A stretch of DNA of 64,000 nt from Pseudoalteromonas peptidolytica (GCF_012641745.1 NZ_WEHZ01000018.1:47173-111172), one strand, 5' to 3'; positions 1-9,832 are shown, counted from the stretch's first letter. Notes: generated by a model from the sequence alone, not told the origin. Numbers and translations: made by a program.

Positions 1-886
1 CATCACCTTGCTTTTTGATTTTCTGACTTGCAACGGATGCGGCGCGGTAGTCTGCCACCGCGGCACAGCCGATAAAAATGTCAGATTGTGGAGCATACTC
101 TAGTGCAGATTGGTGCATTTGCGCTGCACTTTCAACGTTAATGCGTTTACAACCGCCAGGAGTGGGTAGTGAAACTGGCCCTGCTATTAGGTTGACTTTG
201 GCACCCAGTGCATGTGCAGCCTCGGCAAGGCTAAAGCCCATTTTTCCAGAGCTATGATTGGTGATGAAGCGTACAGGATCTAGTGCTTCACGTGTTGGAC
301 CTGCAGTTATCGTTACTGTTTTTCCTGCTAAAACTTGTGGTAAAGGAGTAAGTGCATTAAGGCAAAGCTGGACTAATTCGTGTGGTTCAAGCATACGACC
401 AGCACCAACATCTCCACACGCTTGCTCGCCTTTCCCAGGCCCCCACACGTGTACATTGCGTGATGCGAGCGTGCTTAGGTTTGCTTGCGTGGAGAGGTGA
501 GCATACATTTGTTGATTCATAGCAGGTGCAATAGCAACTGGTGCAGGGGTGGCTAGTAACAAGGTCGTCAGTAAGTCATCCGCTATTCCGCCAGCCATTT
601 TCGCTATCATGTTAGCAGTTGCTGGTGCGACTAAAACAAGATCTGCCCACTTGGCAAATTCAATGTGACCCATCGATGCTTCAGCTTGTGGATCAAGCAA
701 AGAGTCAGACACTATTTCTCCAGATACCGCTTGCATGGTCAATGGAGTGATAAAATGTTTTGCTGATTCAGTCATCACTACTTTGACATCCACGTGCTGC
801 TCTTTTAAGCGTCGCACAAGTTCTGCGCATTTATAAGCAGCGATACCGCCACTGATCCCAAGTAAGAGACGTTTATTTCTTTGCAT
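1..886 (-). CDS. coaBC: CoaBC (Dfp), bifunctional phosphopantothenoylcysteine decarboxylase/synthetase, 3' part cut by window edge
   Basis: Makes 4'-phosphopantetheine for coenzyme A in two steps: CTP-dependent ligation of cysteine to 4'-phosphopantothenate (CoaB), then FMN-dependent decarboxylation (CoaC). The reverse strand reads without a stop from ATG 886 to the window edge, about 295 residues. The N-terminus has the CoaC flavin-binding start ([10 protein letters not shown]). Further on are the substrate-recognition motif PAMNQQM and, after residue 180, the CoaB start ([18 protein letters not shown]) with its SSGKMG loop. The remaining roughly 110 residues of CoaB lie outside the window. 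The gene is divergent from radC, the arrangement usual in gammaproteobacteria (dfp/radC/rpmBG). Confidence 0.95.
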   Translation of the reverse strand, partial: MQRNKRLLLGISGGIAAYKCAELVRRLKEQHVDVKVVMTESAKHFITPLTMQAVSGEIVSDSLLDPQAEASMGHIEFAKWADLVLVAPATANMIAKMAGGIADDLLTTLLLATPAPVAIAPAMNQQMYAHLSTQANLSTLASRNVHVWGPGKGEQACGDVGAGRMLEPHELVQLCLNALTPLPQVLAGKTVTITAGPTREALDPVRFITNHSSGKMGFSLAEAAHALGAKVNLIAGPVSLPTPGGCKRINVESAAQMHQSALEYAPQSDIFIGCAAVADYRAASVASQKIKKQGD

Positions 887-1130
887 GTGAGTTTTATACA
901 TTGATGGTGTTCATAACGTTAAGATAACACAGTCTGTATTTGCTTTTGAATAATCGAGCACGGCAGCTAAGCTTAGTTTACACAAATTAGCTTTATACTT
1001 GTTCAATTGGAGGAGAAGTAATCGAATACAAACAAGTTCAAAGAGGCTGCAAGGGAGGTTGTAATTAATTAGCCGCAGTTTAGGTTAATTGAGTAAATTG
1101 CTCGGAAATCTACTAGATAAGGGACATATC

Positions 1131-1805
1131 ATGCAAATATCCGCTTTACCAAAGTCGGCTAGACCGAGAGAAAAACTGATTAAATATGGCGCACAAGCGC
1201 TCAGTGATGCTGAGCTGTTGGCTATCTTCTTGCGCACCGGTATTCAAGGGTTGAACGCTATTGAGTTGGCTGAGTCCTTATTAGAACAACAGCAAACACT
1301 TCAATGTCTATTTAACGCGTCGTTGGAAGAGTTTTCTGCGTTAAAAGGGTTAGGTGTTGCAAAATATACCCAGTTACAAGCCGTGTTAGAGTTGAGTCGT
1401 CGCTATTTGAGAGAAGAATGTCAACGAGATACGGTGTTTCACAATCCCAGCGCGGTGCGCGAATACTTAACTGCTCAGCTGCGAGGACTTGGGCATGAAG
1501 TCTTTATGGTGCTTTATCTAGATAATCAGAATCGTTTAATAAAAGATGAAGTGTTATTTCATGGCACAATAAATAGCGCATCGGTGTATCCAAGGGAGGT
1601 TGTTAAAGCTGCGCTTAAGCACCATGCCGCATCGGTTATTTTTGCCCATAACCACCCATCAGGAGTGGCTGAACCAAGCGAGGCCGACAAACTTATTACC
1701 AACAAGCTGCAAAAAGGTCTGGGGCTAGTTGATATCAATGTGCTGGATCACTTAATTGTTGCAGGCAATCATTGTATTTCTTTTGCTGAACGAGGGCTTG
1801 TATAG
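1131..1805 (+). CDS. radC: RadC family (UPF0758) JAMM-domain protein
   Basis: A 224-residue protein with an N-terminal helix-hairpin-helix-like region (residues about 5-90, including GLGVAKYTQLQ) and a C-terminal JAMM/MPN metal-binding domain with the HNHPSG motif. The family's old link to DNA repair is not well supported and its biochemical role is still open. An earlier in-frame TTG at 1089 exists, but ATG 1131 is preferred: it has a GGGA-type ribosome site about 8 nt upstream, and the protein then starts with the MQISALPKSARPREK opening usual for this family. It sits between coaBC and rpmB, its conserved neighbourhood. Confidence 0.92.
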   Translation: MQISALPKSARPREKLIKYGAQALSDAELLAIFLRTGIQGLNAIELAESLLEQQQTLQCLFNASLEEFSALKGLGVAKYTQLQAVLELSRRYLREECQRDTVFHNPSAVREYLTAQLRGLGHEVFMVLYLDNQNRLIKDEVLFHGTINSASVYPREVVKAALKHHAASVIFAHNHPSGVAEPSEADKLITNKLQKGLGLVDINVLDHLIVAGNHCISFAERGLV

Positions 1806-2239
1806 GCAATGATATGACTTTGTTGTTGCGGGCATAAAATTTCAGGGGTTTTAGTGTTGTTTGGACTTTGCTCCTCAACTTTAACGCAGGTGTTGTAGAA
1901 ATAAGTACAAAGTGGATGGCTAAGAGTGAAAATCAAACAACAAAAATAAATAGCTAGAAATGAGGAAAATAAGAATTTTGCTCGTTAAATCAGCATATTT
2001 GTATAAATTTTATAAATTAGTTCAATTTAAATGCAGTTTTTACTTTCCTCAAGGGCTTCGGATCATTATAATTGGCCGCTATCAAATTTACCCATGAGCT
2101 GATTTCAGTAGGATCAGATCCTTGATCTCTGCCTGTAGATACTGTATAAAGAGCGCCCTTTGATTTTACCTAGGGCACGCAGTTAAAAGGCCTTTAAGGG
2201 AAAATTAAGCTCGAGCGAAGTTATTGGAGATACATAGAC
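1806..2239. other. Intergenic region upstream of rpmB
   Basis: AT-rich 434-bp spacer with no credible ORF. Apart from the rpmB promoter near its 3' end I see no repeat, RNA gene or strong hairpin. Confidence 0.6.
2122..2150 (+). promoter_or_regulatory. Sigma-70 promoter for rpmB-rpmG
   Basis: TTGATC (2122-2127) and TATAAA (2145-2150) are separated by exactly 17 bases, about 90 bp before the rpmB start codon. This is a good consensus promoter in the right place for a highly expressed ribosomal operon. Confidence 0.65.
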
Positions 2240-2476
2240 ATGTCTAAAGTCTGTCAAGTTACAGGTAAGCGCCCAGTGGTTGGTAACCACCGTTCGCACG
2301 CGCGCAACGCTACTAAGCGTCGCTTCCTACCTAACCTACAAACACACCGTTTTTGGGTTGAAAGCGAAAAGCGTTTCGTTTCTCTACGCACTACTACTAA
2401 AGGTATGCGTATTATCGATAAAAAAGGCATCGACGCGGTACTAGCAGATATCCGTGCTCGCGGCGAAAAAATTTAA
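2240..2476 (+). CDS. rpmB: 50S ribosomal protein L28
   Basis: A 78-residue basic protein with the L28 opening ([20 protein letters not shown]), its usual length and the typical [13 protein letters not shown] core. It is a structural protein of the large ribosomal subunit. A GGAG-like ribosome site precedes ATG 2240. rpmG follows 12 bp downstream, the conserved rpmB-rpmG operon. Confidence 0.98.
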   Translation: MSKVCQVTGKRPVVGNHRSHARNATKRRFLPNLQTHRFWVESEKRFVSLRTTTKGMRIIDKKGIDAVLADIRARGEKI

Positions 2477-2488
2477 GGAGCTTAAATC

Positions 2489-2644
2489 ATGCGTGATAAG
2501 ATCCGTTTAGTTTCTACAGCTGGTACTGGTTATTTCTACACTACCGACAAGAACAAGCGTAACATGCCTGAAAAAATGGAGATCAAAAAGTTCGACCCTA
2601 AGGTTCGTAAACACGTGATCTTCAAAGAAGCGAAAATCAAGTAA
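2489..2644 (+). CDS. rpmG: 50S ribosomal protein L33
   Basis: A 51-residue protein starting [19 protein letters not shown] and ending KEAKIK, a full-length bacterial L33. The ribosome site AAGGAG lies 8-9 nt before ATG 2489. It lacks the two CxxC pairs of zinc-type L33, so it is the zinc-independent form. It is the second gene of the rpmBG operon and is followed by a strong terminator. Confidence 0.97.
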   Translation: MRDKIRLVSTAGTGYFYTTDKNKRNMPEKMEIKKFDPKVRKHVIFKEAKIK

Positions 2645-2662
2645 TTCGTTTCAAGAATCAAT

Positions 2663-2689
2663 AAAAACCCAGCCTCGGCTGGGTTTTTT
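2663..2689 (+). terminator. Rho-independent terminator of rpmBG
   Basis: Stem ACCCAGCC/GGCTGGGT (2667-2674 and 2677-2684) with a TC loop, followed by a run of T. It lies 20 bp after the rpmG stop. Confidence 0.9.
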
Positions 2690-2710
2690 GTTTTCAGCCA
2701 AACAATCCTT

Positions 2711-2750
2711 TGTTTAGTTGTTTAGTTGTTTAGTTGTTTAGTTATTTAGT
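2711..2750. repeat. Tandem octamer TGTTTAGT, 4 perfect copies plus one variant
   Basis: Four exact copies of TGTTTAGT (2711-2742) are followed by TATTTAGT. The right end overlaps the last codons and the stop codon (2738-2740) of the regulator gene on the minus strand. Copy-number change would alter only the extreme C-terminus of that protein or the spacer. Confidence 0.85.
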
Positions 2751-4714
2751 GATAGCCGCCAAAGCTCGCCGCTGGGCTGGTTTAGCTGTGCAAAAACAAT
2801 ATCCCCATTTGCTAACACATCAAATTGACCAATGAAGCTTGAGGGCAGCGTTAGGTATTGTTTTTCTTGTTGAGTGTTGAGATCAAACTGCCAAATATGG
2901 TTATCTTTTTCATAGTATAATGCGTTGCCTCTTGGCCGCCAGTTTAACCAATTTCTAATCGCCACATCAGGAACAATAAGAGACTCTAGGCCTTCCTGTA
3001 GCTGCCAAATACCTGGTTGGCTAAACTTGGTGAAATAAATAGCATCACCATGTGCATAGCCACTGTATCCTCCCTTTGTGGTGAGCTGTTGGTGTTTGTC
3101 TGTATTTAAGTTGACTGACCATAATTGCCAACTACCTGAGCGTTCACTGCTGTAGATTATCTCATCATCATGTTTGCCATAGTTAGCAACGTAAGCTTTT
3201 AATTCGTCACTGATGACTTCAGTTACATGCTGTGATTTGGTATCAAATTGATAAATTGCATCTCGATACTCAAAGAGAACTTTTGAAGCATCATGATTAA
3301 GTGTAAAGCGTTGAAAATTAAAAGCATGTGGCAGTGGCGTAGCGACATTGGTTTGTGTGTTTGTATCGACAGACCATAAAGCTGAATCAGCACCATGATC
3401 AGAGATGTACCATACTTGTTGTGAGTGGTTTGCACGGGGCAGGCGGTTAAGTGCTTGGTTATTAACGACAGGCGTTATGGTGTTTTCTGATATATCAAAG
3501 AGTTTAACTGCACTCGTGAGCTTATATTGATTAAACAGCAGAGTATTATTGCTATTTAACAGAGCAATACTCTCTATAGGGGCTGTGAGTTTGTGTACCA
3601 ATGTCACCGCTTTATTACCAACATTAGCACTGTAGATACTATTTGCATCAGTAAAGTACACTAATTTGCCATCAGCTGACCATGTTATCGATGACAAATG
3701 GTGAGGGAGCGCAATAGTTTGCTCAACAGTCATCTCTGGATAGCGATAAATCGTTAATCGGTGTTTATCTTCACCAAGGTACGTTGCAACACTAAGTTTG
3801 TCCTTTGCTTGAGACAAACTAAAAAGGTGGTCGCCTTTCAGGTTTCCTGTTGCTGGAGGGAGTGTAAGCTGGGTATGCCTACGAGTGTTGAGGTCAAAGC
3901 GGTAAAGTCCATAGCCACTGTGTATGTTAGTGCGCTTACGATAGATAAGCTCTTGATGGTTTCTACCCCAACTGAGTTTTATATTTTCTATTACTTGACA
4001 GGGGAATAGTGTCTGTGTTTTTTGTGCTGTTATATCTAGTCGTTTAACTGAACAGTTTTGTTCATCATCAATATAGGCAATGTATTTTGCATCTTGGCTC
4101 AGTGTTTGCGCTCTCAAATTACCACTCAATAACTGAATGTTTGTGCCATTACGGTTGAGCCAAAGCTCCGAGTATGGTGGAGAAATTGGATGCAGATAGC
4201 TAAAGCTCTTTGATAATGGTGCGCCACTTAATTGTAATTCAATACCATTTTGACTAGTCAACTTGTGTGGAACGAGAGGCGAGACGTTTGGTTGTGCTTG
4301 AAAAAAGTAAGCTACGAATAGCGCTATACAAATACTAAATATGAATGTAGCCGCTATTAACGTAATATTTTTGCGGCTCGAAACCGTAGGAGTTACATCT
4401 TTGTGTAACTGCGTAACCGCAGGTACGAGCCGATATCCAAGTGTTGGAATGGTTTCAATATATTCATTTTGTCCATCTAACTTATTGATATGTTGACGTA
4501 ATGTAGAGACCGCTTTATTTACGGCGCTTTCTGTAACAATACGCCCCAGCCATACTTTTTCTATTAATGTATCGCGGGAGACAACATCACCACCGCCTTC
4601 AATTAAGGTGAGTAGTAATGAATAAGGTTTAGGCTCAAGCCTGATAGTATTCGTGCTATTTGTCAGCGTACGATTAACAGTATCAAACTGAATTGCTGCA
4701 AACTCATAGCGCAT
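2738..4714 (-). CDS. ToxR/CadC-type membrane transcriptional regulator with WD40-like beta-propeller sensor
   Basis: 658 residues. Residues 1-100 form an OmpR/PhoB-type winged helix (Trans_reg_C; EPKPYSLLLTLIEG, then the recognition-helix region ESAVNKAVSTLRQHI and the wing TLGYRLVP). One transmembrane helix follows at about 117-138. The remaining 500 residues are periplasmic, with repeated blade motifs such as ITWSADGKLVYFTD typical of TolB/WD40-like propellers. Proteins of this layout bind DNA while anchored in the inner membrane and sense periplasmic signals. It is divergent from the lipoprotein hydrolase gene, which it may control through the palindromes in the shared spacer. The signal it senses is unknown. 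Its 3' end runs into the octamer repeat. Confidence 0.85.
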   Translation of the reverse strand: MRYEFAAIQFDTVNRTLTNSTNTIRLEPKPYSLLLTLIEGGGDVVSRDTLIEKVWLGRIVTESAVNKAVSTLRQHINKLDGQNEYIETIPTLGYRLVPAVTQLHKDVTPTVSSRKNITLIAATFIFSICIALFVAYFFQAQPNVSPLVPHKLTSQNGIELQLSGAPLSKSFSYLHPISPPYSELWLNRNGTNIQLLSGNLRAQTLSQDAKYIAYIDDEQNCSVKRLDITAQKTQTLFPCQVIENIKLSWGRNHQELIYRKRTNIHSGYGLYRFDLNTRRHTQLTLPPATGNLKGDHLFSLSQAKDKLSVATYLGEDKHRLTIYRYPEMTVEQTIALPHHLSSITWSADGKLVYFTDANSIYSANVGNKAVTLVHKLTAPIESIALLNSNNTLLFNQYKLTSAVKLFDISENTITPVVNNQALNRLPRANHSQQVWYISDHGADSALWSVDTNTQTNVATPLPHAFNFQRFTLNHDASKVLFEYRDAIYQFDTKSQHVTEVISDELKAYVANYGKHDDEIIYSSERSGSWQLWSVNLNTDKHQQLTTKGGYSGYAHGDAIYFTKFSQPGIWQLQEGLESLIVPDVAIRNWLNWRPRGNALYYEKDNHIWQFDLNTQQEKQYLTLPSSFIGQFDVLANGDIVFAQLNQPSGELWRLSLNN

Positions 4715-4762
4715 CTCTTTTTATCCCCTTGATTTTATTATTTATATTTTATGGTAATGAAT

Positions 4763-4791
4763 TCGTCATGACGATTTCATATTAAATCGTC
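4763..4791. promoter_or_regulatory. Overlapping palindromes, candidate operator in divergent spacer
   Basis: TCGTCATGACGA (4763-4774) is a perfect 12-bp palindrome. Its right half overlaps a second inverted repeat, GACGATTT-N6-AAATCGTC (4770-4791). Three CGTC/GACG half-sites thus lie in 29 bp between the divergent regulator and hydrolase genes, a layout fitting a dimeric regulator. Binding by the adjacent CadC-like protein is inference. Confidence 0.5.
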
Positions 4792-4848
4792 GCGCTTTAT
4801 CCCGTGGTAGTTAGAGTACAGGAAAACGATAAAATAGGAATGACCAAC

Positions 4849-6675
4849 ATGACAAGTAACCTTTTTTTACCACGGGTGTTAAGCCTTACGCTAGCTGCAT
4901 TACTTGTTGGATGTGGCGGTAGCAATCACATTAATGATGAAGCGCCAGTGAGTAATGGTAATGATTCAAAGATGGTTGGTGGTTTTGAACAACATGAAGT
5001 AAATGAGCGTTTCTACTATATGAAGCCAGTCGAAAACACCAATAAAGCGTATAAGTTACTATTTGCTTTTCACGGCTCTGGAGGGAACAGTCAAGGTATG
5101 GCTGCGATGACCAAACTGCATGAACAAAGTGATGACTACTTAGTGGTTTATCCAAAATCAAAAAATGAAGAGTGGAATGAAGGCTGCCGTTGTAATAAAG
5201 CAGATCGCTTAGGTGTGGATGATCTTGGTTTTGTAGATGACATGATTGCTGAACTTAAAGCCAAATATCAGCTAATTGATGGCGAAATTTATGCCACTGG
5301 TTTTTCTCAAGGCGGGCTCTTTGTACAAAACTTATTATGTAATCGCTCTGAGGTCTTTAATGCAATCGTGACCGTTGGAGCACCCATGTCATATCAGCTA
5401 GGTGATAGCTGTAGTTTTGATACACCTACACATTATCGTATTATGCATGGCAAGGCGGATACAGTGTTGCCATACACCGGCAGAAGTCATGCTAATTTTG
5501 GTCTACTCTCATCACCACAAGCGATCAAGATCATAGGTAACTTGAACTATGACTCAGCACTTTCTACAGATAAAAAAGTAGAGCAAGGCGTCACGTTAAC
5601 TTATTATCCAAACCGTGCTATTCAAACGGAGCTTATCAGTGTTGATGGAGCTGGTCACAGCTGGAACCTTTCGCCAATAAACACAACTCAATCAATCATG
5701 GAGTTTTTTGAAAAAGCTAGTAAGCATCCGCTTCCACAAGGTTCTGATCTTATTGCTATTAATGAAGACTACTACCATGTGCGGAATGTAACACCGCAAA
5801 CAGACAAGCCAACCGTGGTGATGCTGTCAGGAGCCAATTTACACTTTCATAGTGATAGCGCATGGTTTGCACTGCTACAACCTTACTTATCAACACAGTT
5901 TAATGTGTATGTGATTGATAGGCTTGGGCAAGGGCTTAGTAGTAACACCAGCGCACCGTCAATGCAAAAGTTTGCAACGGATCTTCCAGTGCTATTTGAG
6001 AAGCTTGATTTGAGCAATGTGCATTTGGTGAGTTTTGCTAATAGCAACTCTGTACCGCTTATTGCTATGCAACAGTCGGAAGACTTCAAACAAAAGATTG
6101 CCAGTATGTTGTGGATGGATCCGGACATTTTATTACCGCACTCAATTGCACAGTATCAGGGTTACCCTGTTGATATTTATCGCGAGTGGGGTCAGCATTT
6201 GATAGACCACGTGAGTGCAGGAAAGTGGCAGGAAAAAATGAATGGCAAAATAGCTGAGGAGCAGGCGCATGTAGAGTCTTTGCTAGAAGAAAGTGAGTTT
6301 GCCCAGCATATGGATTGGGATTACTTCAATCAAATCATGCAAACACGTTATAGTATTGAGGCTCAACTTATCCGAGTAAATGAAATGATGAACTATCATG
6401 ACGATCTGGAGTTAGTGAGAAACTGGCAACCAGATAGCAGTATTCCAATTACCGTGATCGATAGTGAGTTTGAACAGTTAGATATTGAAAAAGCAGAAAC
6501 AGAAGAAGCCAGAGCGGGTTTGATTAAGTGGGAAGCCGAAGGTCGAAAATGGTCTCAAGAAGTCGCAGAAATAAGCGGAGGGCAATATTTGCCAATAACC
6601 TCTACAGAGCACTTGATCCCGCTCACTCACCCTGAGCTTATTACGCAAGCACTGATCGAGCTGTCTAACCGATAA
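4849..6675 (+). CDS. Two-domain lipoprotein: PHB-depolymerase-like esterase fused to an alpha/beta hydrolase
   Basis: 608 residues from ATG 4849, chosen because AGGA lies 9 nt upstream; ATG 4840 and GTG 4804 are alternatives. A lipoprotein signal peptide ends in LVGC (Cys22). The first domain (about 45-300) matches LpqC/polyhydroxybutyrate depolymerase-type esterases: oxyanion HGSGG near 75, nucleophile GFSQGG (Ser153), acid GKADTVLPY and histidine GAGHSW. The second domain (about 320-608) resembles alpha/beta hydrolases (DRLGQGLS, late TEHLIPLTHP), but its nucleophile elbow reads SFANSN, not GxSxG, so it may be inactive. It is likely an outer-membrane or periplasmic ester hydrolase; the substrate is unknown. 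It is divergent from the ToxR/CadC-like regulator. Confidence 0.75.
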   Translation: MTSNLFLPRVLSLTLAALLVGCGGSNHINDEAPVSNGNDSKMVGGFEQHEVNERFYYMKPVENTNKAYKLLFAFHGSGGNSQGMAAMTKLHEQSDDYLVVYPKSKNEEWNEGCRCNKADRLGVDDLGFVDDMIAELKAKYQLIDGEIYATGFSQGGLFVQNLLCNRSEVFNAIVTVGAPMSYQLGDSCSFDTPTHYRIMHGKADTVLPYTGRSHANFGLLSSPQAIKIIGNLNYDSALSTDKKVEQGVTLTYYPNRAIQTELISVDGAGHSWNLSPINTTQSIMEFFEKASKHPLPQGSDLIAINEDYYHVRNVTPQTDKPTVVMLSGANLHFHSDSAWFALLQPYLSTQFNVYVIDRLGQGLSSNTSAPSMQKFATDLPVLFEKLDLSNVHLVSFANSNSVPLIAMQQSEDFKQKIASMLWMDPDILLPHSIAQYQGYPVDIYREWGQHLIDHVSAGKWQEKMNGKIAEEQAHVESLLEESEFAQHMDWDYFNQIMQTRYSIEAQLIRVNEMMNYHDDLELVRNWQPDSSIPITVIDSEFEQLDIEKAETEEARAGLIKWEAEGRKWSQEVAEISGGQYLPITSTEHLIPLTHPELITQALIELSNR

Positions 6676-7118
6676 CATCTGACATAGTGCCCAGCGCTAA
6701 TCCATACTAGTTGACGTTCATCGTCACTTCCCCCCAAGCCCAAATATCCTTATTTGGGCTTTTTTAGTTGAGTGCGTACGAAATGGTGCTGACGATTAAA
6801 TAGTGTCATTTTTGATTGCTTATAATATAAAAAGGGCTGGTTCATTATAGCCCCCAGTTTAGATTGTAAGCTTTTATATAGTTATCCGTGCGTTACTTCA
6901 AGAGACACTAATCTTATGTAACTTGAACTCGGGGTCAGAAATGAGTTAATCAACTAAATTACCTAAGCTCAACAGGTGTAATATCACACTAGCCAAAAGT
7001 TGTTTTTTAATATCAGGCAACTTGTGCGTCAATAGCTGGTCTATTACAAAAAAATTTAAGGCAGTAGTAAGGGATAACAGCTGCAAGAAAACAAGTTATT
7101 ATCCCGAGTTCACGGTAT
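6676..7118. other. Intergenic region between convergent genes
   Basis: 443 bp containing the hydrolase terminator near its left end. Otherwise it is AT-rich DNA without ORFs or recognisable repeats. Confidence 0.6.
6736..6765 (+). terminator. Rho-independent terminator of the lipoprotein hydrolase gene
   Basis: Perfect 11-bp stem AAGCCCAAATA/TATTTGGGCTT with a TCCT loop (6736-6761), followed by T residues. Confidence 0.85.
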
Positions 7119-9179
7119 TTAGAGGGTGCTAACATCTACCGTCAATGTGGCTAGATGGTTGACTAAATCAGGATCATCGCTATCAGACTTTGTTCCACCT
7201 AAATGTTTTGCAAAAAAGCGTTCCATGGCGATGATAGAAGCCAGTTTATTGTTGTGTTGAATAAAACCATGCCCCTCGTTTTTCGCTAAGATGTATTCAA
7301 CAGGCAATTGAGCGTTGAATAATGCTTTAGCAATTAATTCAGACTGTTCCTGTGGCACTCTTGGATCATTTGCTCCTTGAATTAACATAATTGGCGCTTT
7401 AATGTTGTCGATAAAGTTGATGGGAGAGCGTGCAGCCATGTCCTTTCTATCAGCCTCAATTGCCGGATCACCAATCGCAGCGTAGAAGTTGCCTAAATAT
7501 GGTCTATATGCCTCAGGGAATGACGCCATAAATACATTAAGATCAGAAGGCCCTACATATGAAATAACGGCTTTATATAAATCTGGTGTAAACGTCGCTC
7601 CCGCTAATGCAGCAAAGCCACCATACGACCCTCCCATAATACCAACACGATTTTTATCTGTGATGCCCTGAGCAATAAGATAATGCACGCCATCAGTAAT
7701 ATCTTGCTGCATTGAACCTATGCCCCACTGTTTGTTACCTGCGCTAGTAAAATGTTTACCAAACCCTGTTGAGCCCCTGAAATTAGGCTGTAGAACGGCA
7801 TAACCTCTGTTGGCAAAGTAATGTGCAATAGGAACAAAGTAACCACTGCTAAATTCCCATTTATCTCTAACCCAAGGGCCGCCATGTGGCAATACAATTG
7901 TGGGAAGTGTGGTGTTAGCATATTTAGGCAATGTTAGATATGCTTGGATTTTTGTGCCATCTGTTGCGGTATAGTTTATTGACTGTCTTGTACCTAGCTG
8001 CTCAGGGTCAAACGAAGGTTCTGGATTTAGCAGGCCAATAAGCTGATCAGTATTTGGGTTAAATACAAATTGTTGGTCTGGCTTATTGGCATACTTTGCG
8101 GTGATATGCCAATGTCCAGTTTTACCTTCTATTTGTTCAACGTGTATGTCTGCGTCTGCTCAGAAATGTGAAGTAATACGAGATAGTATAGATGCTGCAC
8201 TTTCAGTGAGCGGGTAGTTTCTTAGCCTCGAATCATAATATGCCGCGATAAGAGGTTGCCCATCATCTTGTAAAATAACATGGTATAAATCTGAGTTATT
8301 GAGCGGATCACGATGTAGCGTGTGTAATATATTTGTACCGAGATCAAGCTCAATAAGTTCTTGCTTATCTCGCCCTTGGATGCTGCCTGACAGTACTGCG
8401 GTATGCTTTGGTTCGTTATAGCCAATAACTTCAACTTGTTCACCAGGTTGTGTGCGCAAAACCTGTTGCCATGATTGCTCTTCTTTTTTGTATAAAGTCA
8501 TAGAACTATCATTGTTTAAAACGACACCCACCATAATTTCTCCGGCGCGATTTAATATCGCCTTGCTAAACTTCAGCTCATTGGGATCGATCAGCGTCAT
8601 AGTGTGGGTTTTTGTGTCTAGCTGGTACAGGCTGTATGTATCACTTTGTAGCAGGTTTGCAAATACAGCCAGCTTGTTTGAATTATCGTGGAGCTGTTTT
8701 GCAAGAATGTAATTTACATCTTCTTTGTTCGTTAGGTTTGTAATTATTATACTATTTTTAAGATTATTAGGATTGAACTGAAGCGTGAAGATTTGTTTGT
8801 TTTCATTGCCCTCGTGATCTTTGCTAAATATGATCTCATTCGTATGGTGAGACCATACGAAATTATCTACAGAATCTGTTAGGTTGGTGATTGGTTTAGC
8901 ATCAGAGAGATCCCCCCCTTTGCGTACTAGATGAATATTATTCGCACCATTGTGCGGTTGAAGAAATGCAATCCATTCACCATCAGGTGATAGCGATACA
9001 CTTTCCATTGTTTGCTCACTAAATAGATCTTTTAACGCGATTAACTGAGTTTGCGTTTGAGCAACGGTATGTATGGTTTTTTGTGTAAATGAACCAACTT
9101 GACAACCACTTAGGGATAGCCCTGCAAGGACAAGTGAGCTGATAATTGTCGTTTTTACTTTTATTAAATTGTATTTCAT
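7119..9179 (-). pseudogene. S9 prolyl-oligopeptidase family lipoprotein, interrupted by one in-frame TGA
   Basis: Two open segments in the same frame, 8160-9179 (N-terminal) and 7119-8159 (C-terminal), are separated only by a TGA at 8160-8162. Together they make about 686 codons, full length for an S9 peptidase. The N-terminus has a lipoprotein signal (LSGC, Cys near 26) and a beta-propeller region. The C-terminal half has the alpha/beta hydrolase domain: nucleophile GGSYGG, acid GANDPRVP, histidine NEGHGF. Sequence between the stop and the next Met codon (7931) still reads as a normal S9 linker. No frameshift or deletion is seen, so this is a very recent nonsense mutation, a sequencing error or a rare readthrough case. 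As it stands the catalytic domain would not be made in the exported protein. Confidence 0.8.
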
Positions 9180-9254
9180 ATTGGCTACTCCATTTTTTCT
9201 AAAATTATCATTACATGATTTTTAATTATTTTAAAACAATAATTCATTGTTGTT

Positions 9255-9283
9255 TTTTGATGTTTTTTTCTGTGTGGTATAGT
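9255..9283 (+). promoter_or_regulatory. Candidate extended -10 promoter for the DUF2975-XRE pair
   Basis: TGGTATAGT (extended -10, hexamer 9278-9283) with a weak -35 TTTTGA (9255-9260) at 17-bp spacing, about 30 bp before the start codon 9315. Confidence 0.45.
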
Positions 9284-9314
9284 ACGCCCTGAGCATGAGA
9301 AATGAGGAGCTGAC

Positions 9315-9830
9315 ATGTCTATCACTTTGGATATGATTCAAAGAAGAAGTAAATTTATCCGCGTGGGAGTACTATCTACTACAGCGATAGTACTGATATT
9401 TCTGGCCTACGAGTTGGTATTCAATCATCGTGTCAGTTACTATGACAATGCTCTGTTTGATGAGTTATGGCAGTCTGATAAGGTTAATAATGTTGCTCTG
9501 TTTCTAGCTACGACTCCAATATTGTTCCTTGCATTGGCGGGGGTCCATTTCATTACTCGATTGCTAAAGTATTTTGAGCAAGGATACTTTTTTACTCGAG
9601 AGTGTTTGTCTTGCTTTATCTATTTCATCATTACTGAAGTGTTGTCGATATTTTTCGTCAGTGCACTGAGCGTTATCTTTGCATACTGGCATGATGCTTA
9701 CTTTGAGCACACAACCCTTGTCCTGTCATTACAATTTGGTGAGTTGGTTACGCTTAGTATTTTAGCGACGGTTGCTTATCTGCTGCGCGCAGCGCAAGAG
9801 ATCAGTGATGAAAACAAGGAGTTTATTTAG
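9315..9830 (+). CDS. DUF2975 integral membrane protein
   Basis: 171 residues with four hydrophobic segments (about 20-40, 62-85, 100-125 and 140-162), the usual topology of DUF2975 proteins. An AGGAG ribosome site precedes ATG 9315. The stop is followed after 2 bp by a small Xre-type HTH gene. DUF2975 with a YozG-like HTH regulator is a recurrent pair across bacteria; the function of the membrane partner is not known. Confidence 0.75.
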   Translation: MSITLDMIQRRSKFIRVGVLSTTAIVLIFLAYELVFNHRVSYYDNALFDELWQSDKVNNVALFLATTPILFLALAGVHFITRLLKYFEQGYFFTRECLSCFIYFIITEVLSIFFVSALSVIFAYWHDAYFEHTTLVLSLQFGELVTLSILATVAYLLRAAQEISDENKEFI

Positions 9831-9832
9831 CG

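Noticed and set aside
8160..8162. Selenocysteine codon in the S9 gene
   Set aside because: S9 peptidases are not selenoproteins, the position is in the linker rather than an active site, and no SECIS-like hairpin is evident just downstream.
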